A DNA stretch of 47,640 bases, from NCBI RefSeq assembly GCF_000245735.1, contig NZ_AHTH01000047.1, positions 1 to 47,640 on the forward strand. The letters are read 5' to 3'. This DNA comes from Alishewanella jeotgali KCTC 22429. Lineage in GTDB: Bacteria > Pseudomonadota > Gammaproteobacteria > Enterobacterales > Alteromonadaceae. Made by a program: the position numbers and the translations under genes. This document shows positions 22,246-30,026 of this stretch, piece after piece; the first letter of the stretch is position 1, and each line of letters starts with the position of its first letter. Under the pieces are notes generated by a model. It was not told the origin of the DNA. It saw nothing but the letters and a program-made list of their open reading frames with translations, and searched no databases.

Positions 22246-23210
22246 TTATAACAGCTGCGATAACGGGCTTTTTACCCCACCCGCACCACGATTAATGACA
22301 TGCGTATAAATTTGGGTAGTACGCACATCGGCGTGACCTAGTTGCTCCTGTACAGTGCGGATATCTGCACCTGATTCTAATAAATGAGTGGCAAAGGAAT
22401 GACGCAGCGTATGGCAGGTTACATTTTTAGAGATAGCGGCTTTACGAGAGGCTATTTTAATTTCCCGCCTTACGCAGCTCTCGTCCAAATGGTGACGGCG
22501 TAACAACTTTGAATCAGGATCAATACTCAGTTGCATGGAAGGAAACAAATACTGCCAGCCAAATTGCCTGGGAGCCGAAGGATTTTTGCGAGCTAACGCG
22601 AAAGGCAGCCAAACACCGGAATAGTCCGGATTGGCGAGATCTGCCTGAAAATATTGTAAGACAAACTGACTTTGCTGTTTAAGTGTTGGAACCAACTCTG
22701 GTGCCAAGGTTACGCGACGATTCTTATTGCCTTTACCTTGCCATACCATGACCGACAAGTAATCGTAATCAATATCCTGCACTCGTAACCTTACCGCCTC
22801 CATTAAACGTAAACCGCTACCATACATCAACTGGGCTAATAGTTTATAGCGCGGTTCAATAACTCTTAATAACGCTGTTACTTCAGATCGAGTGAGCACT
22901 ACCGGCAATTTAGGGGAAATTTGTGAGCGATTAAAATTCAGGTTTAATGACAGTGGTTGCTGTAATACCTTGTTATATAAAAACTTAGTGCATTAAGTGC
23001 TGTGGCTTGTGTTCTGGGCGCAACATTACGCTGATTACTTAAGTATGACAGGAATTTCTCAACATCCTCATCACCAAGCTTAGACGGATGCTGCTTTTTG
23101 TTATAGAGGATATACATCTTAATCCAGTACAGGTAAGCCTCAACGGTCCTTTTGGCGTAGCGGTGGGTGTACATAAACTCAGCAATATATTGTAAAAAGG
23201 GAGAAGACAT
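22246..23210 (-). pseudogene. intI: integron integrase IntI with a one-base frameshift
   Basis: Tyrosine recombinase. Frame one (from 23210) gives the SAM-like N-terminal domain to NALSF; frame two gives YNKVLQQPLSLNLNF and the catalytic domain to the stop at 22246. Adding one base in the A5 run at 22979-22983 (T5 on the coding strand) rejoins them to about 321 residues, the usual IntI length. Catalytic residues are all visible: arginine in GSGLRLMEAVRLR, HTLRHS, GHADVRTTQ and the tyrosine in QIYTHV. The IntI-specific extra region is present (SGVWLPFALARK, FGWQYLFPS, RRHHLDES), which separates it from XerC/D. AAGGAG precedes the ATG. The frameshift should inactivate it unless it is a sequencing error or is bypassed. 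Confidence 0.9.
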
Positions 23211-23235
23211 TTCCCGCTCCTTAAAATAAATTTAA

Positions 23236-23251
23236 ATGTATTTATATACAG
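23236..23251 (-). promoter_or_regulatory. LexA-box-like sequence upstream of intI
   Basis: On the minus strand it reads CTGTATATAAATACAT, 14 of 16 matches to the E. coli consensus CTGTATATATATACAG. It ends 25 bases before the integrase ATG. SOS control by LexA is well established for many integron integrases. Confidence 0.7.
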
Positions 23252-23390
23252 TGGTTGGTAAATTTATTGTTATCAAGTGAATCTCAAGGTTAAACCCTGC
23301 TTTCCCCAATACAATTTAATAGCGACAAAAAAAATCTGTTGATTTACGGTATGTTATTAGATAGGGTTAAATCATTTACAAAAGATAGAA

Positions 23391-23444
23391 GGGCGTTTAC
23401 ATGGCTGGAAAGCGTGGGCGTTCCAAACTACAAAGCTGTTGAAC
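23391..23444 (+). other. attI-like recombination site
   Basis: The core GTTGAAC (23438-23444) fits GTTRRRY and lies 228 bases upstream of the intI start, where attI is expected. Two direct copies of GGGCGTT (23391 and 23416) precede it and could be accessory integrase-binding repeats. The rest of 23211-23390 holds the LexA-like box and AT-rich sequence; I could not identify a convincing cassette promoter. Confidence 0.6.
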
Positions 23445-24064
23445 TTGCCGGGCGGAGCCCGGAGAAGCCCTTACTCCGTTCATTTTTTCAATCGTAGAAC
23501 TGGATAAATAACCAGTGTCTGTCTACGCTTTTTTCTATGAGCAAATGGAGCATTCAACGCCTGCTGCAGGAGCACCTTGAGGGTTATCGGCAGCAATACG
23601 GCATGACGTTACATCAACATAAGGCAGCGCAAAGCCTGATGGCGTGTCGCACGGCGCGGATGGGCAGCCATGCCCAGTATTGCGAAGCCGGACACCTACA
23701 GGGCGTGTATTACAACAGCTGCCACCACAGAGCCTGCCCGCAATGTCAGGCGTTAAGCCGCGAGCGCTGGCTTGTATCCCGAGAGAGCATGCTGCTCGAT
23801 AGCGTGCATCACCACTGGATTTTCACCTTACCGCACCAGCTAAACCCGTTATGGCAATTCAACCGAGACTGGTTTCAAGATGCGTTGTTTAGCGTGGTGA
23901 GTGCCACATTAAAGCAGCTGACAGCCGATCCGGTCTATCTTGGTGCGAAACCCGCCTTCCTGCTGGCACTGCACAGTTGGGGCCGTAAACTGGATTTGCA
24001 TGTTCGGCGTCAACTATCTTGGCCGGTTCGCGTCAATTATGATGGCCGGTTAGGTTTTCGCATT

Positions 24065-24814
24065 TTATCTGGCTCCAGCCTGTTTTAACTGATGTTGTTT
24101 TCGATAGCTTTCCCCTTCTAATTCTATAATTGTCGCGTGGTGGATCAGCCGATCTATGGCCGCTACCGTCATCATGCTGTCCGGGAAGATCTGATCCCAT
24201 GCACTAAACGGCTGATTGGCTGTAATGATCAGGCTGCCGCTTTCATATCGATGCGCGATAAACTCAAACAGCACCTGAGTTTCTGCATCGGTTTTTTTCA
24301 CATAACCAATGTCATCAATGATGATCACCTGATACTTATCCAGCTTGCTCATCTCGCTCATCAGATCCAATTCGCGCTTGGCTTGTTGTAACTGCTGTAC
24401 CAGACCGATAGCCGGAAACAGTTTGCAGCGTATGCCTTGTTCTATCAGCCGGTAACCCAGTGCATTGGCCAAGTGGGTTTTGCCGGTGCCACTGGGGCCT
24501 ATCAGCAGGATGTTATCGGCATGATGCGCCCAGGACAGCTCTTGATGCAACTTAGCGATCAGCGCTTGATTTGCCCGGCTGAGCACGCTGTTATCCAGAG
24601 TGCTTAAGGTTTTTCCCGGTGCCAGCCTCCCTTCGCGTACCCAGCTTTGTGTACGCCGTGTAAAGCGCTCAGAGAGCTCGTATTCGCATAATGCCGCAAG
24701 GTAGTCACTGTGCGACCAGCCTTTTTCTACCGCGGTTTGCCAGAGTTTTTCATAGTGTCTGACGAACGCCGGCAGCCGTAATTCTTTGAGCAGTAATGCA
24801 ACGGAGGAAGTCAA
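24065..24814 (-). CDS. istB: IS21-family helper ATPase IstB
   Basis: 249 residues. An AAA+ ATPase related to DnaC that assists IstA in target selection and strand transfer. Walker A is GPSGTGKTHLANALG and Walker B is VIIIDDIGYV, followed by LIITANQPFSAWDQIF. The start overlaps the istA stop (ATGA), the normal IS21 coupling. Full length and intact. Confidence 0.95.
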   Translation of the reverse strand: MTSSVALLLKELRLPAFVRHYEKLWQTAVEKGWSHSDYLAALCEYELSERFTRRTQSWVREGRLAPGKTLSTLDNSVLSRANQALIAKLHQELSWAHHADNILLIGPSGTGKTHLANALGYRLIEQGIRCKLFPAIGLVQQLQQAKRELDLMSEMSKLDKYQVIIIDDIGYVKKTDAETQVLFEFIAHRYESGSLIITANQPFSAWDQIFPDSMMTVAAIDRLIHHATIIELEGESYRKQHQLKQAGAR

Positions 24815-26331
24815 AATGGCACCTCCACATCGTGTTTCGCCTGGGCCTTCAATGACGTTAGCAGCGCATCATAACTTTGCAGGCTGTGCTGCTGACTCTT
24901 CAACTCAGGCGCACGTTGTGGTGTAAAGAAGCGCGCCTGGATAGCCTGGGTACTCTCAAATTGCCCCGCTCTGGCCTGCTGCAGCAGGGCTTCACCCAGC
25001 GCGTGTTCGCTATCATATTCACAGGCCAACCGTAGTACCGTGACGATCCATTTACAGGCCTCCTGTGCCGGTAAGGCATCATCCACTAACTGCCACAGCT
25101 CACGGTAATTGTCGTCAGGTAAGATGTTATCCCGCAGCTGCGAGAAACGAAACGCCTGCGGTTTAGCGGCCAGTGAGCGGATAATATGCCGGTAGTTGAT
25201 ACAACGTGCACGGCTTTGGCCGGGGGCCGGGTAAATTCGTGGCAAGGTCAGCGCCACTTGCTGGCCCACATAGAGCACCAGTTTGTCATGATACAGTCGT
25301 ACCTGCAGGCGCTCGCCAATCAGTCGTGATGGCACGCTGTACACCACCCGGCGCACTTCAATGGTGGCACTACGGGTGACTTTAATGCTCAGTAAGGTGT
25401 AATCAGCAGCACCATACTCTGGTAAGGCCTGCAGGGCTTGCTGCTCTTCTAAAAAGCGGCTGCGTGAGCGCTGGTTTAGCTTGCCGACGATTTGATCAAT
25501 AAAGGCCTGGTAGGCTTCGATACTGTCAAAGTCACTGTGGCCGCGAAGGAGCAGGTGCTGCGCCAGACGGCGTTTAAATGAGCCATTAGCGCATTCCACC
25601 ACGCCATTCTCATGCGATTGCCCTAAATTATTCCTTGTCGGCGTCATGTTGTAATGCTCGCACAAGTCCTGATAGGCATCTGTCCAAACGTTTTGTGTAT
25701 TGTTTCTGGCGGCACTGAGGCTATCGGTGCGGTGCTCCACCGGACAGCCACCGGCCTGCGTCAGCGCACGCTGTAAGCCGGTAGATAAGGCAGAATAACT
25801 CTCACCCCCCTGAACCACCGTCACTGAACGCCAGCCGCTATAAGCGAGTCGGAACTGATACAGTAAATGGGCAAAGGGCTGCTGCTTAATGGTAACCGGG
25901 CTATCAGGATGAGTGAAATCGGAGAAACCCTGTAAACCGGCTGGGGCTTGCTGGCGGAAGATAACCTCTTTCTCCGGGCCATGTAGCGCTTTCCACTGCT
26001 TAACCCGCCGCTGCAGGGTGCGCAAAATGCGCTGGTCATATTGGTCTGGGTAGTGCGCCTGCAAATGCTCCAGCAAAGTAATGGGCGTGAGCTCGGGCTT
26101 GGCGTTTAACAGCACAACCAATTCGGTTTCCCATACAGCTTCCAGTAGATCTTCGCGGGTGCGCCAATCTCTATCAGCTTTAACGCGGGGTAAGGTGTTG
26201 GACTGCTCAATACGTCGGGCAGTTCGGGTGGAAATGGCAGACTTCGCAGCAGCGATTTCTTGAGTCATGCCTTGTTGGCGATGCTGCATATACAGCTCCT
26301 CTTGTCGGTGGGTGATGTGTTGTCCAGGCAC
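24811..26331 (-). CDS. istA: IS21-family transposase IstA
   Basis: 506 residues. An N-terminal helix-turn-helix (MTQEIAAAKSAISTRTARRI) is followed by a DDE integrase core. Candidate catalytic residues are the aspartate in GFSDFTHP, the aspartate in VEHRTDSLSAA and the glutamate in SHENGVVECANG. A C-terminal Mu-transposase-like beta domain follows. Full length for the family and coupled to istB. The start lies about 90 bases inside the element end. Confidence 0.95.
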   Translation of the reverse strand: MPGQHITHRQEELYMQHRQQGMTQEIAAAKSAISTRTARRIEQSNTLPRVKADRDWRTREDLLEAVWETELVVLLNAKPELTPITLLEHLQAHYPDQYDQRILRTLQRRVKQWKALHGPEKEVIFRQQAPAGLQGFSDFTHPDSPVTIKQQPFAHLLYQFRLAYSGWRSVTVVQGGESYSALSTGLQRALTQAGGCPVEHRTDSLSAARNNTQNVWTDAYQDLCEHYNMTPTRNNLGQSHENGVVECANGSFKRRLAQHLLLRGHSDFDSIEAYQAFIDQIVGKLNQRSRSRFLEEQQALQALPEYGAADYTLLSIKVTRSATIEVRRVVYSVPSRLIGERLQVRLYHDKLVLYVGQQVALTLPRIYPAPGQSRARCINYRHIIRSLAAKPQAFRFSQLRDNILPDDNYRELWQLVDDALPAQEACKWIVTVLRLACEYDSEHALGEALLQQARAGQFESTQAIQARFFTPQRAPELKSQQHSLQSYDALLTSLKAQAKHDVEVPF

Positions 26332-27270
26332 CTTGAACTCCGAACAGAAAACAAGGTACCTATTGTGACACCCAACCGGCCAAGATAATTGTCGTCAACC
26401 GGTCATCCTAATTGTCGCCGAACACATCCGCATCTCCATTGCCTGATAGCAGATGGAGGCCTGGATGAGGCAGGTAGCTGGCGTAAGCCCAAACGAGCGC
26501 GTTTTCTGCCCGCGCGGGTGATGGCGCAACAGGTACGGGGAAAGTTATTGGCACGACTTCGACAGGCTTTGCTCTCAGGGCAACTGCGCTTACCGGGCAG
26601 TGATGGCATGCAACACTGGCAAAACTTGTGTAACAAGCTGGGCCGGATAAATTGGGTAGTGCATTGCTGCAAGCCGTATGAGCATGGTCATGGTGTTGCC
26701 AAATATCTGGCACGTTATGTCAGTGGAGGCGCCTTTCAGAACAGCCAGTTACTCCGTGTTGGGAAAGGGAATGTGTGGTTTGGGTACCGCAATCATCGGA
26801 CACAACAGCGCGAAACGACGTATTGCACAGTAAATGAATTTATCCGGCGTTTGTTGTTGCACCTGCCGGCGCCAGGTAAGCCGATGTTGCGTTATTACGG
26901 GTTGTATCATGGAAGTTGTTTGCCGTTGCTGAACCGGGCTAGAGAGCATTTGGGTCAAGCCGTGGTGATTAAGCCGCCGGCTTTAGACTGGTTAACGTTT
27001 ATCAGTAAGTTTGCGGAGCTGCCGCGATGTTCACAATGCGATAGCATTTTACAGAGCGCGGTGGCGCTGAAAAAAATGGTGCATTAAATAAGGTAGGTAT
27101 GATCTGAGCCTTTAACCGGGAGGATAAAGTGCGGCCGCAAATCAGTTTATGGTACAAAAGCTAGAGATATAATGATTGCCGTATTGTAATAAAAACGTTT
27201 AAATGGGTAGAGTGAAACGACTTTAATGACAGAACAGACGGCGTGATCCCCACAGGCAGGAGAACGGCAA

Positions 27271-27375
27271 GTTCAACAAGACGATGAATCAGGCGCTGGC
27301 TGGCATTTGTGTAGCATCCTCAGTTCAGGATGTTTTTTTAACGCCGATGTGGCGCCTATTATCTAAGCGTTAGCT
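27271..27375 (+). repeat. attC site 1 (end of the transposase cassette)
   Basis: R'' GTTCAAC, R' GTTAGCT. The inner arms pair through GATGAATCAGGCGC against GGCGCCTATTATC. R'' is the exact reverse complement of the cassette's first bases (GTTGAAC at 23438), and pairing extends to 14 bases (TGTTGAACTTGCCG with CGGCAAGTTCAACA). Its loop holds a terminator-like hairpin. Confidence 0.75.
27315..27339 (+). terminator. terminator-like hairpin within attC 1
   Basis: CATCCT, loop CAGTTC, AGGATG, then seven Ts. If active in vivo it would stop transcription entering the cassettes from the attI side. Confidence 0.5.
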
Positions 27376-27393
27376 GTGCAAGAGGAGCTATTT

Positions 27394-27855
27394 ATGCTGG
27401 CGAATAGGCAAGAGTTAAACGCAAACTATGAACAATCCTTGTTTAGTGCGTTCACAAATTACCAGTTTGTCGAGTCATTACTTCGAGACTATATTGTAAC
27501 TGCTTACGCGATTATAAAAATTAAAGTTTCCTTCTCAAATGTTATGGCTTTCGAATACAGTAAAAAAGATATTGAAACATTTGGGCTTGATAGGTTAAAC
27601 AGTACATTCAAAAAGCTATGCCATAATAAAGCGCTTAGTGCGGCAATTAAGGAAGTTAGCCAGATAAGAAATGAATTAGCTCATGAAGCATTTTTTCAAA
27701 AATTCAAGGATCAGCTCAGCGAGGTCAGTGATGAACAGCTTTTTGAAAAAACATGCAAATTTTTAGACTGCAGAAGTAAGCTAGAGCCAATAATTACTAA
27801 ATTGCTTAGAGAGTTAAGTCTAATCCAAGCAGAACTAAAATCTCTGTCTGGTTAA
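27394..27855 (+). CDS. HEPN-like helical protein (integron cassette gene)
   Basis: 153 residues from the ATG at 27394, chosen because GAGGAG lies seven bases upstream; an in-frame GTG at 27376 would sit on the attC core. The predicted structure is almost wholly helical. The segment SQIRNELAHEAF contains R92-N93-x3-H97, the R-polar-x3-H motif of HEPN domains, many of which are RNases in toxin-antitoxin and antiphage systems. No partner antitoxin is adjacent in the usual way, though the next cassette encodes a small acidic protein. Family membership is inferred from this motif and helicity only; activity is unproven. Confidence 0.6.
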   Translation: MLANRQELNANYEQSLFSAFTNYQFVESLLRDYIVTAYAIIKIKVSFSNVMAFEYSKKDIETFGLDRLNSTFKKLCHNKALSAAIKEVSQIRNELAHEAFFQKFKDQLSEVSDEQLFEKTCKFLDCRSKLEPIITKLLRELSLIQAELKSLSG

Positions 27856-27873
27856 TGTGATTACCAGTATCTA

Positions 27874-27936
27874 GTTCAACGTAAAGTGCCCAAAGTGCAA
27901 GCGAATATCTGTGTTAGCTCGCGTTGTGCGTTGAAA
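27874..27936 (+). repeat. attC site 2 (degenerate)
   Basis: R'' GTTCAAC and R' GTTGAAA are complementary over most of their length, and TGCAAGCGA pairs with TCGCGTTGTGC. The left arm carries a near-tandem AAAGTGC repeat. Neither box matches the start of the preceding cassette (TTAGCT), so this site is less certain than the others. Confidence 0.45.
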
Positions 27937-27954
27937 TCAACTAAGGAAAGTTTC

Positions 27955-28263
27955 ATGAAAAAGTTAGTGTCAATAATTGAGAATACTAGACCAGCTTACA
28001 CAGCTGAACCGGTTACCAATGCAAAAGGTGTGATCGTAGAAATCTTGCTGGAGTCTATTGTTGCGTGGAGGGTTTCATATGATGAGTCAGATGATAGTGA
28101 TTCGTCGTTTGCTGAGCCAATAACAATTCAATGTGGCTTGCCTTCGGAATACGCGATCTACTATTCCGATTCGGAACGTTGGTCAATTCCAGGAATAACT
28201 TCTGATAAAGGCTTAGATAAACTACTTATCTACTTCAGTCAAAATGCAAAAAAGAAAATGTAA
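27955..28263 (+). CDS. small acidic protein of unknown function (integron cassette gene)
   Basis: 102 residues from the ATG at 27955, preceded by AAGGAAAG. It has no signal peptide or membrane segment. The middle contains an aspartate/serine-rich stretch (YDESDDSDSSFAEP) and the tail is lysine-rich (NAKKKM). I do not recognise a family. It lies directly after the HEPN-like gene; a partner or immunity role is possible but only a guess from position and charge. Confidence 0.7.
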   Translation: MKKLVSIIENTRPAYTAEPVTNAKGVIVEILLESIVAWRVSYDESDDSDSSFAEPITIQCGLPSEYAIYYSDSERWSIPGITSDKGLDKLLIYFSQNAKKKM

Positions 28264-28264
28264 A

Positions 28265-28363
28265 TGCTAACAAGTTGCTAAATTTCGTTCCGGCCACAAA
28301 CAGCGTGGCCTCCACTGGACTGCCTACGCTATGCTGCGGCAGCCAATTAGCAAAGCGTTAAGC
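28265..28363 (+). repeat. attC site 3
   Basis: R'' TGCTAAC, R' GTTAAGC. The inner arms TTGCTAAAT and ATTAGCAA pair, and two hairpins (GGCCAC/GTGGCC and CTGCC/GGCAG) sit in the loop, giving a branched single-strand fold. R'' nearly complements GTTAGCT at the start of the HEPN cassette. Confidence 0.75.
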
Positions 28364-28387
28364 AACGCGCATACAAGGGAGTGAAGT

Positions 28388-28678
28388 TTGGAAATCGTTT
28401 TATTCTTTATTTTAGATGTCGTGGTCAGCGGTTTCTTTTTATGGATTGCGGGTAAAGTCACGACTGTTCAAATCGGTTTTAAAGAGGGCTTGATTTGTAT
28501 AGGAGCTTCATCAATTCTTGCTTTAATCCCTGGTGTAGGTTGGATTTTATCGATCATTGCCTTTTTCTATCTGCTTAAAGACTTTACAGGTGCAAATGTA
28601 TGGCCTGATTTAATTTTACTGGTGCTAGTGACAAAACTTTTTAGCTTTATTGCATTCGTTGCTTTGGGGGTGATGTGA
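28388..28678 (+). CDS. small integral membrane protein (integron cassette gene)
   Basis: 96 residues from a TTG at 28388, preceded at good distance by AAGGGAG. Three hydrophobic segments are visible: IVLFFILDVVVSGFFLWIAG, IGASSILALIPGVGWILSII and LILLVLVTKLFSFIAFVALG. It is probably an inner-membrane protein of unknown function. The cassette start (TTAAGC) and its R'' box (GCTTAAC) are exact complements, so the gene occupies a well-defined cassette. Confidence 0.65.
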   Translation: MEIVLFFILDVVVSGFFLWIAGKVTTVQIGFKEGLICIGASSILALIPGVGWILSIIAFFYLLKDFTGANVWPDLILLVLVTKLFSFIAFVALGVM

Positions 28679-28682
28679 GGCT

Positions 28683-28760
28683 GCTTAACAAACGCCATCA
28701 AAACGCCACTGCGTGGCTCGATTCGCAACAAGTTGCTCGCGTTTTTGGCGGGCGTTAAAT
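28683..28760 (+). repeat. attC site 4
   Basis: R'' GCTTAAC, R' GTTAAAT, inner arms AAACGCC and GGCGGGCGTT. Its loop (CGCAACAAGTTGCTCGCGTTT) is shared almost exactly with attC 6, so the two belong to one family, resembling those of marine gammaproteobacterial integrons. Confidence 0.88.
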
Positions 28761-28774
28761 TTCAAGGAAACATC

Positions 28775-29563
28775 ATGCAAGAGTCGAGGAAGCTAGAAGA
28801 CTATCTGGTACAGAGGCCGAAGCCGAAGGGTATAGACGTGCTCTGTGGTCTGAAGCATTTCGCTATCATAACCTACGCTGTTCCAGCGGATAGGTTCAAA
28901 GGGATATTCCCAGACCGATTTCGACTCGATGTTGTAGAAATAGACGGCCAAGATATGGGGTTAATATCAGTAGTGCCTTTTATTGATGTTGATTTCACTT
29001 CAGCCGTGTTCCCCTTCCCGAAATTCAAAATGGGGCAAACAAACTATCGTATTTATATAATCGATACTGAAACTGGTGAGCGTTGCGTATGGTTCCTTGG
29101 CACAACGCTTGATTCGTGGACTTTGATGGTTCCTAGATACCTATGGAATTTGCCATGGCATGCAGGAAGGATAAGCTTTGATTGCTCCCTGAACGAATCA
29201 ACCGGATTGTATGAAAAGTACCGGATGGAAACATCATCCAGTTGGGCTGAGGCTTCAGTTGAATTGGTACAATCAGAATCTGACGAACTAGATTTTCCTG
29301 GATTCCCTGATGTTGAGTCAGCATTAGTTTATCTTACACACCCTCTTGCTGGCTTTTATTATCGAAGAGACAACAAGCTAGGTACATATCGGGTGTGGCA
29401 CAAAGAGCTGGAGGTTAAACCAGCCAAACTAAAGTCGGCTAATTTCAGGCTTTTGTCTGATTTGGGTATAGTTAAGGAACTAGAGCAAAGCGCCCCTTAT
29501 AGCGTGTTAATAGAGCCAATAAATGAATTTACCATCTATTTGCCACCTACCGTTATAGGGTGA
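28775..29563 (+). CDS. DUF2071/YqjF-like protein (integron cassette gene)
   Basis: 262 residues from the ATG at 28775, which has CAAGGAAA upstream and lies clear of the attC. The early segment LKHFAIITYAVPADRFKGIF and the later VPFIDVDF, FKMGQTNYRIYI and GFYYRRDNKLGTYRVWHKEL resemble the DUF2071 group, related in fold to acetoacetate decarboxylase. No biochemical role can be assigned. It is the largest protein in the array and its cassette is exactly bounded (TTAAAT at the start, ATTTAAC at the end). Confidence 0.6.
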   Translation: MQESRKLEDYLVQRPKPKGIDVLCGLKHFAIITYAVPADRFKGIFPDRFRLDVVEIDGQDMGLISVVPFIDVDFTSAVFPFPKFKMGQTNYRIYIIDTETGERCVWFLGTTLDSWTLMVPRYLWNLPWHAGRISFDCSLNESTGLYEKYRMETSSSWAEASVELVQSESDELDFPGFPDVESALVYLTHPLAGFYYRRDNKLGTYRVWHKELEVKPAKLKSANFRLLSDLGIVKELEQSAPYSVLIEPINEFTIYLPPTVIG

Positions 29564-29565
29564 AA

Positions 29566-29649
29566 ATTTAACAAGGCCAGGCACGGCGACGTCTTTTTCG
29601 TTGCGGCTTCGCCTTCACTACAAAGCCGCGTGTGCTGGCTGCGTTATAA
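29566..29649 (+). repeat. attC site 5
   Basis: R'' ATTTAAC, R' GTTATAA. The inner arms GGCCAGGCACG and CGTGTGCTGGCTG pair, with loop GCGGCTTCGCCTTCA as in attC 8. R'' is the exact complement of the preceding cassette start, GTTAAAT. Confidence 0.85.
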
Positions 29650-29671
29650 GCCCTAACTTTTTGGTAATGCG

Positions 29672-29944
29672 ATGAAAAAATATATTATTGGTTTCCTTGC
29701 TGGCTTTTTTATTACGACTTCAGCATGCTTTGTTGTGTTGCCAGTTGTACTAGAAGACAAATTTAAATTTGGACATGGGACAGGTTTTGCTGATGGACTA
29801 AGTGCTGTAGCAGATGAACTGGAACAGCATTATGGTTTATATACAGAAGCTGATGGACCATATGAAATAGTGTATGACATAAAAACTACAAGAGTTGTCA
29901 TTATTGATGTTAGTGGCGTTAAATCTATAAAAGTTATCAAGTAG
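29672..29944 (+). CDS. membrane-anchored or exported small protein (integron cassette gene)
   Basis: 90 residues. One N-terminal hydrophobic segment (IIGFLAGFFITTSACFVVLPVVL) could be a signal anchor; a short soluble part with GHGTGFADGLSAVADELEQHYG follows and ends in beta-rich VVIIDVSGVKSIKVIK. No family recognised. The cassette is defined by TTATAA at its start and TTATAAC in its attC. Confidence 0.65.
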   Translation: MKKYIIGFLAGFFITTSACFVVLPVVLEDKFKFGHGTGFADGLSAVADELEQHYGLYTEADGPYEIVYDIKTTRVVIIDVSGVKSIKVIK

Positions 29945-29949
29945 GCTGC

Positions 29950-30026
29950 TTATAACAATCGCCATCAAAAACGCGCCCGCTGGGCGACTCGCAACAAGTT
30001 GCTCGCGTTTGTGGCGGGCCTTATGC
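29950..30026 (+). repeat. attC site 6 (core base altered)
   Basis: R'' TTATAAC complements the cassette start GTTATAA. The inner arms CGCC and GGCGGGC and the loop match attC 4. The R' box reads CTTATGC instead of GTTATGC, so the normally invariant G at the exchange point is C. Confidence 0.82.

Larger units (their letters stand above)
24001..26424 (-). mobile_element. IS21-family insertion sequence (complete, istA/istB)
   Basis: 2424 bp. The ends are TGTTCGGCG at 24001 and its inverse CGCCGAACA at 26424, with further related internal repeats (GGCCGGTT, CAATTAT) near both ends, as IS21 elements have for IstA binding. The only repeated flanking bases I find are CA, shorter than the 4-8 bp usual for the family. 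Both ORFs are intact, so the element may be active. It interrupts the IS91-like transposase gene. Confidence 0.88.
23537..27087 (+). pseudogene. IS91-like (HUH) transposase, split by an IS21-family element
   Basis: The halves 23537-24000 and 26427-27087 join in frame to a 374-residue protein with no other defect. The N-terminal half has a zinc-ribbon-like cysteine cluster (HRACPQC). The junction rebuilds LHPHLHCLIADGG, the HUH metal motif, and the second half has the tyrosine motif AKYLARYVSGG. IS91-type enzymes move single strands by rolling-circle-like transposition. The gene occupies most of the first integron cassette; about 100 bases precede it and 180 follow before the attC. Either an IS91 element inserted in a cassette, or the transposase gene is itself the cassette gene. 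A hairpin with stem CCGGGC lies at 23448-23462 and may be an IS end. Confidence 0.85.

Noticed and set aside
22246..23210. The tyrosine recombinase as XerC/XerD or a phage integrase
   Set aside because: The IntI-specific additional region (FGWQYLFPS, RRHHLDES), the adjacent attI-like core and the attC array identify an integron integrase.
23331..23372. Possible cassette promoter (TTGATT, 17 bases, TAGGGT) in the attI region
   Set aside because: The -10 hexamer matches consensus poorly, and no other pair in the region is better, so I did not annotate a promoter.
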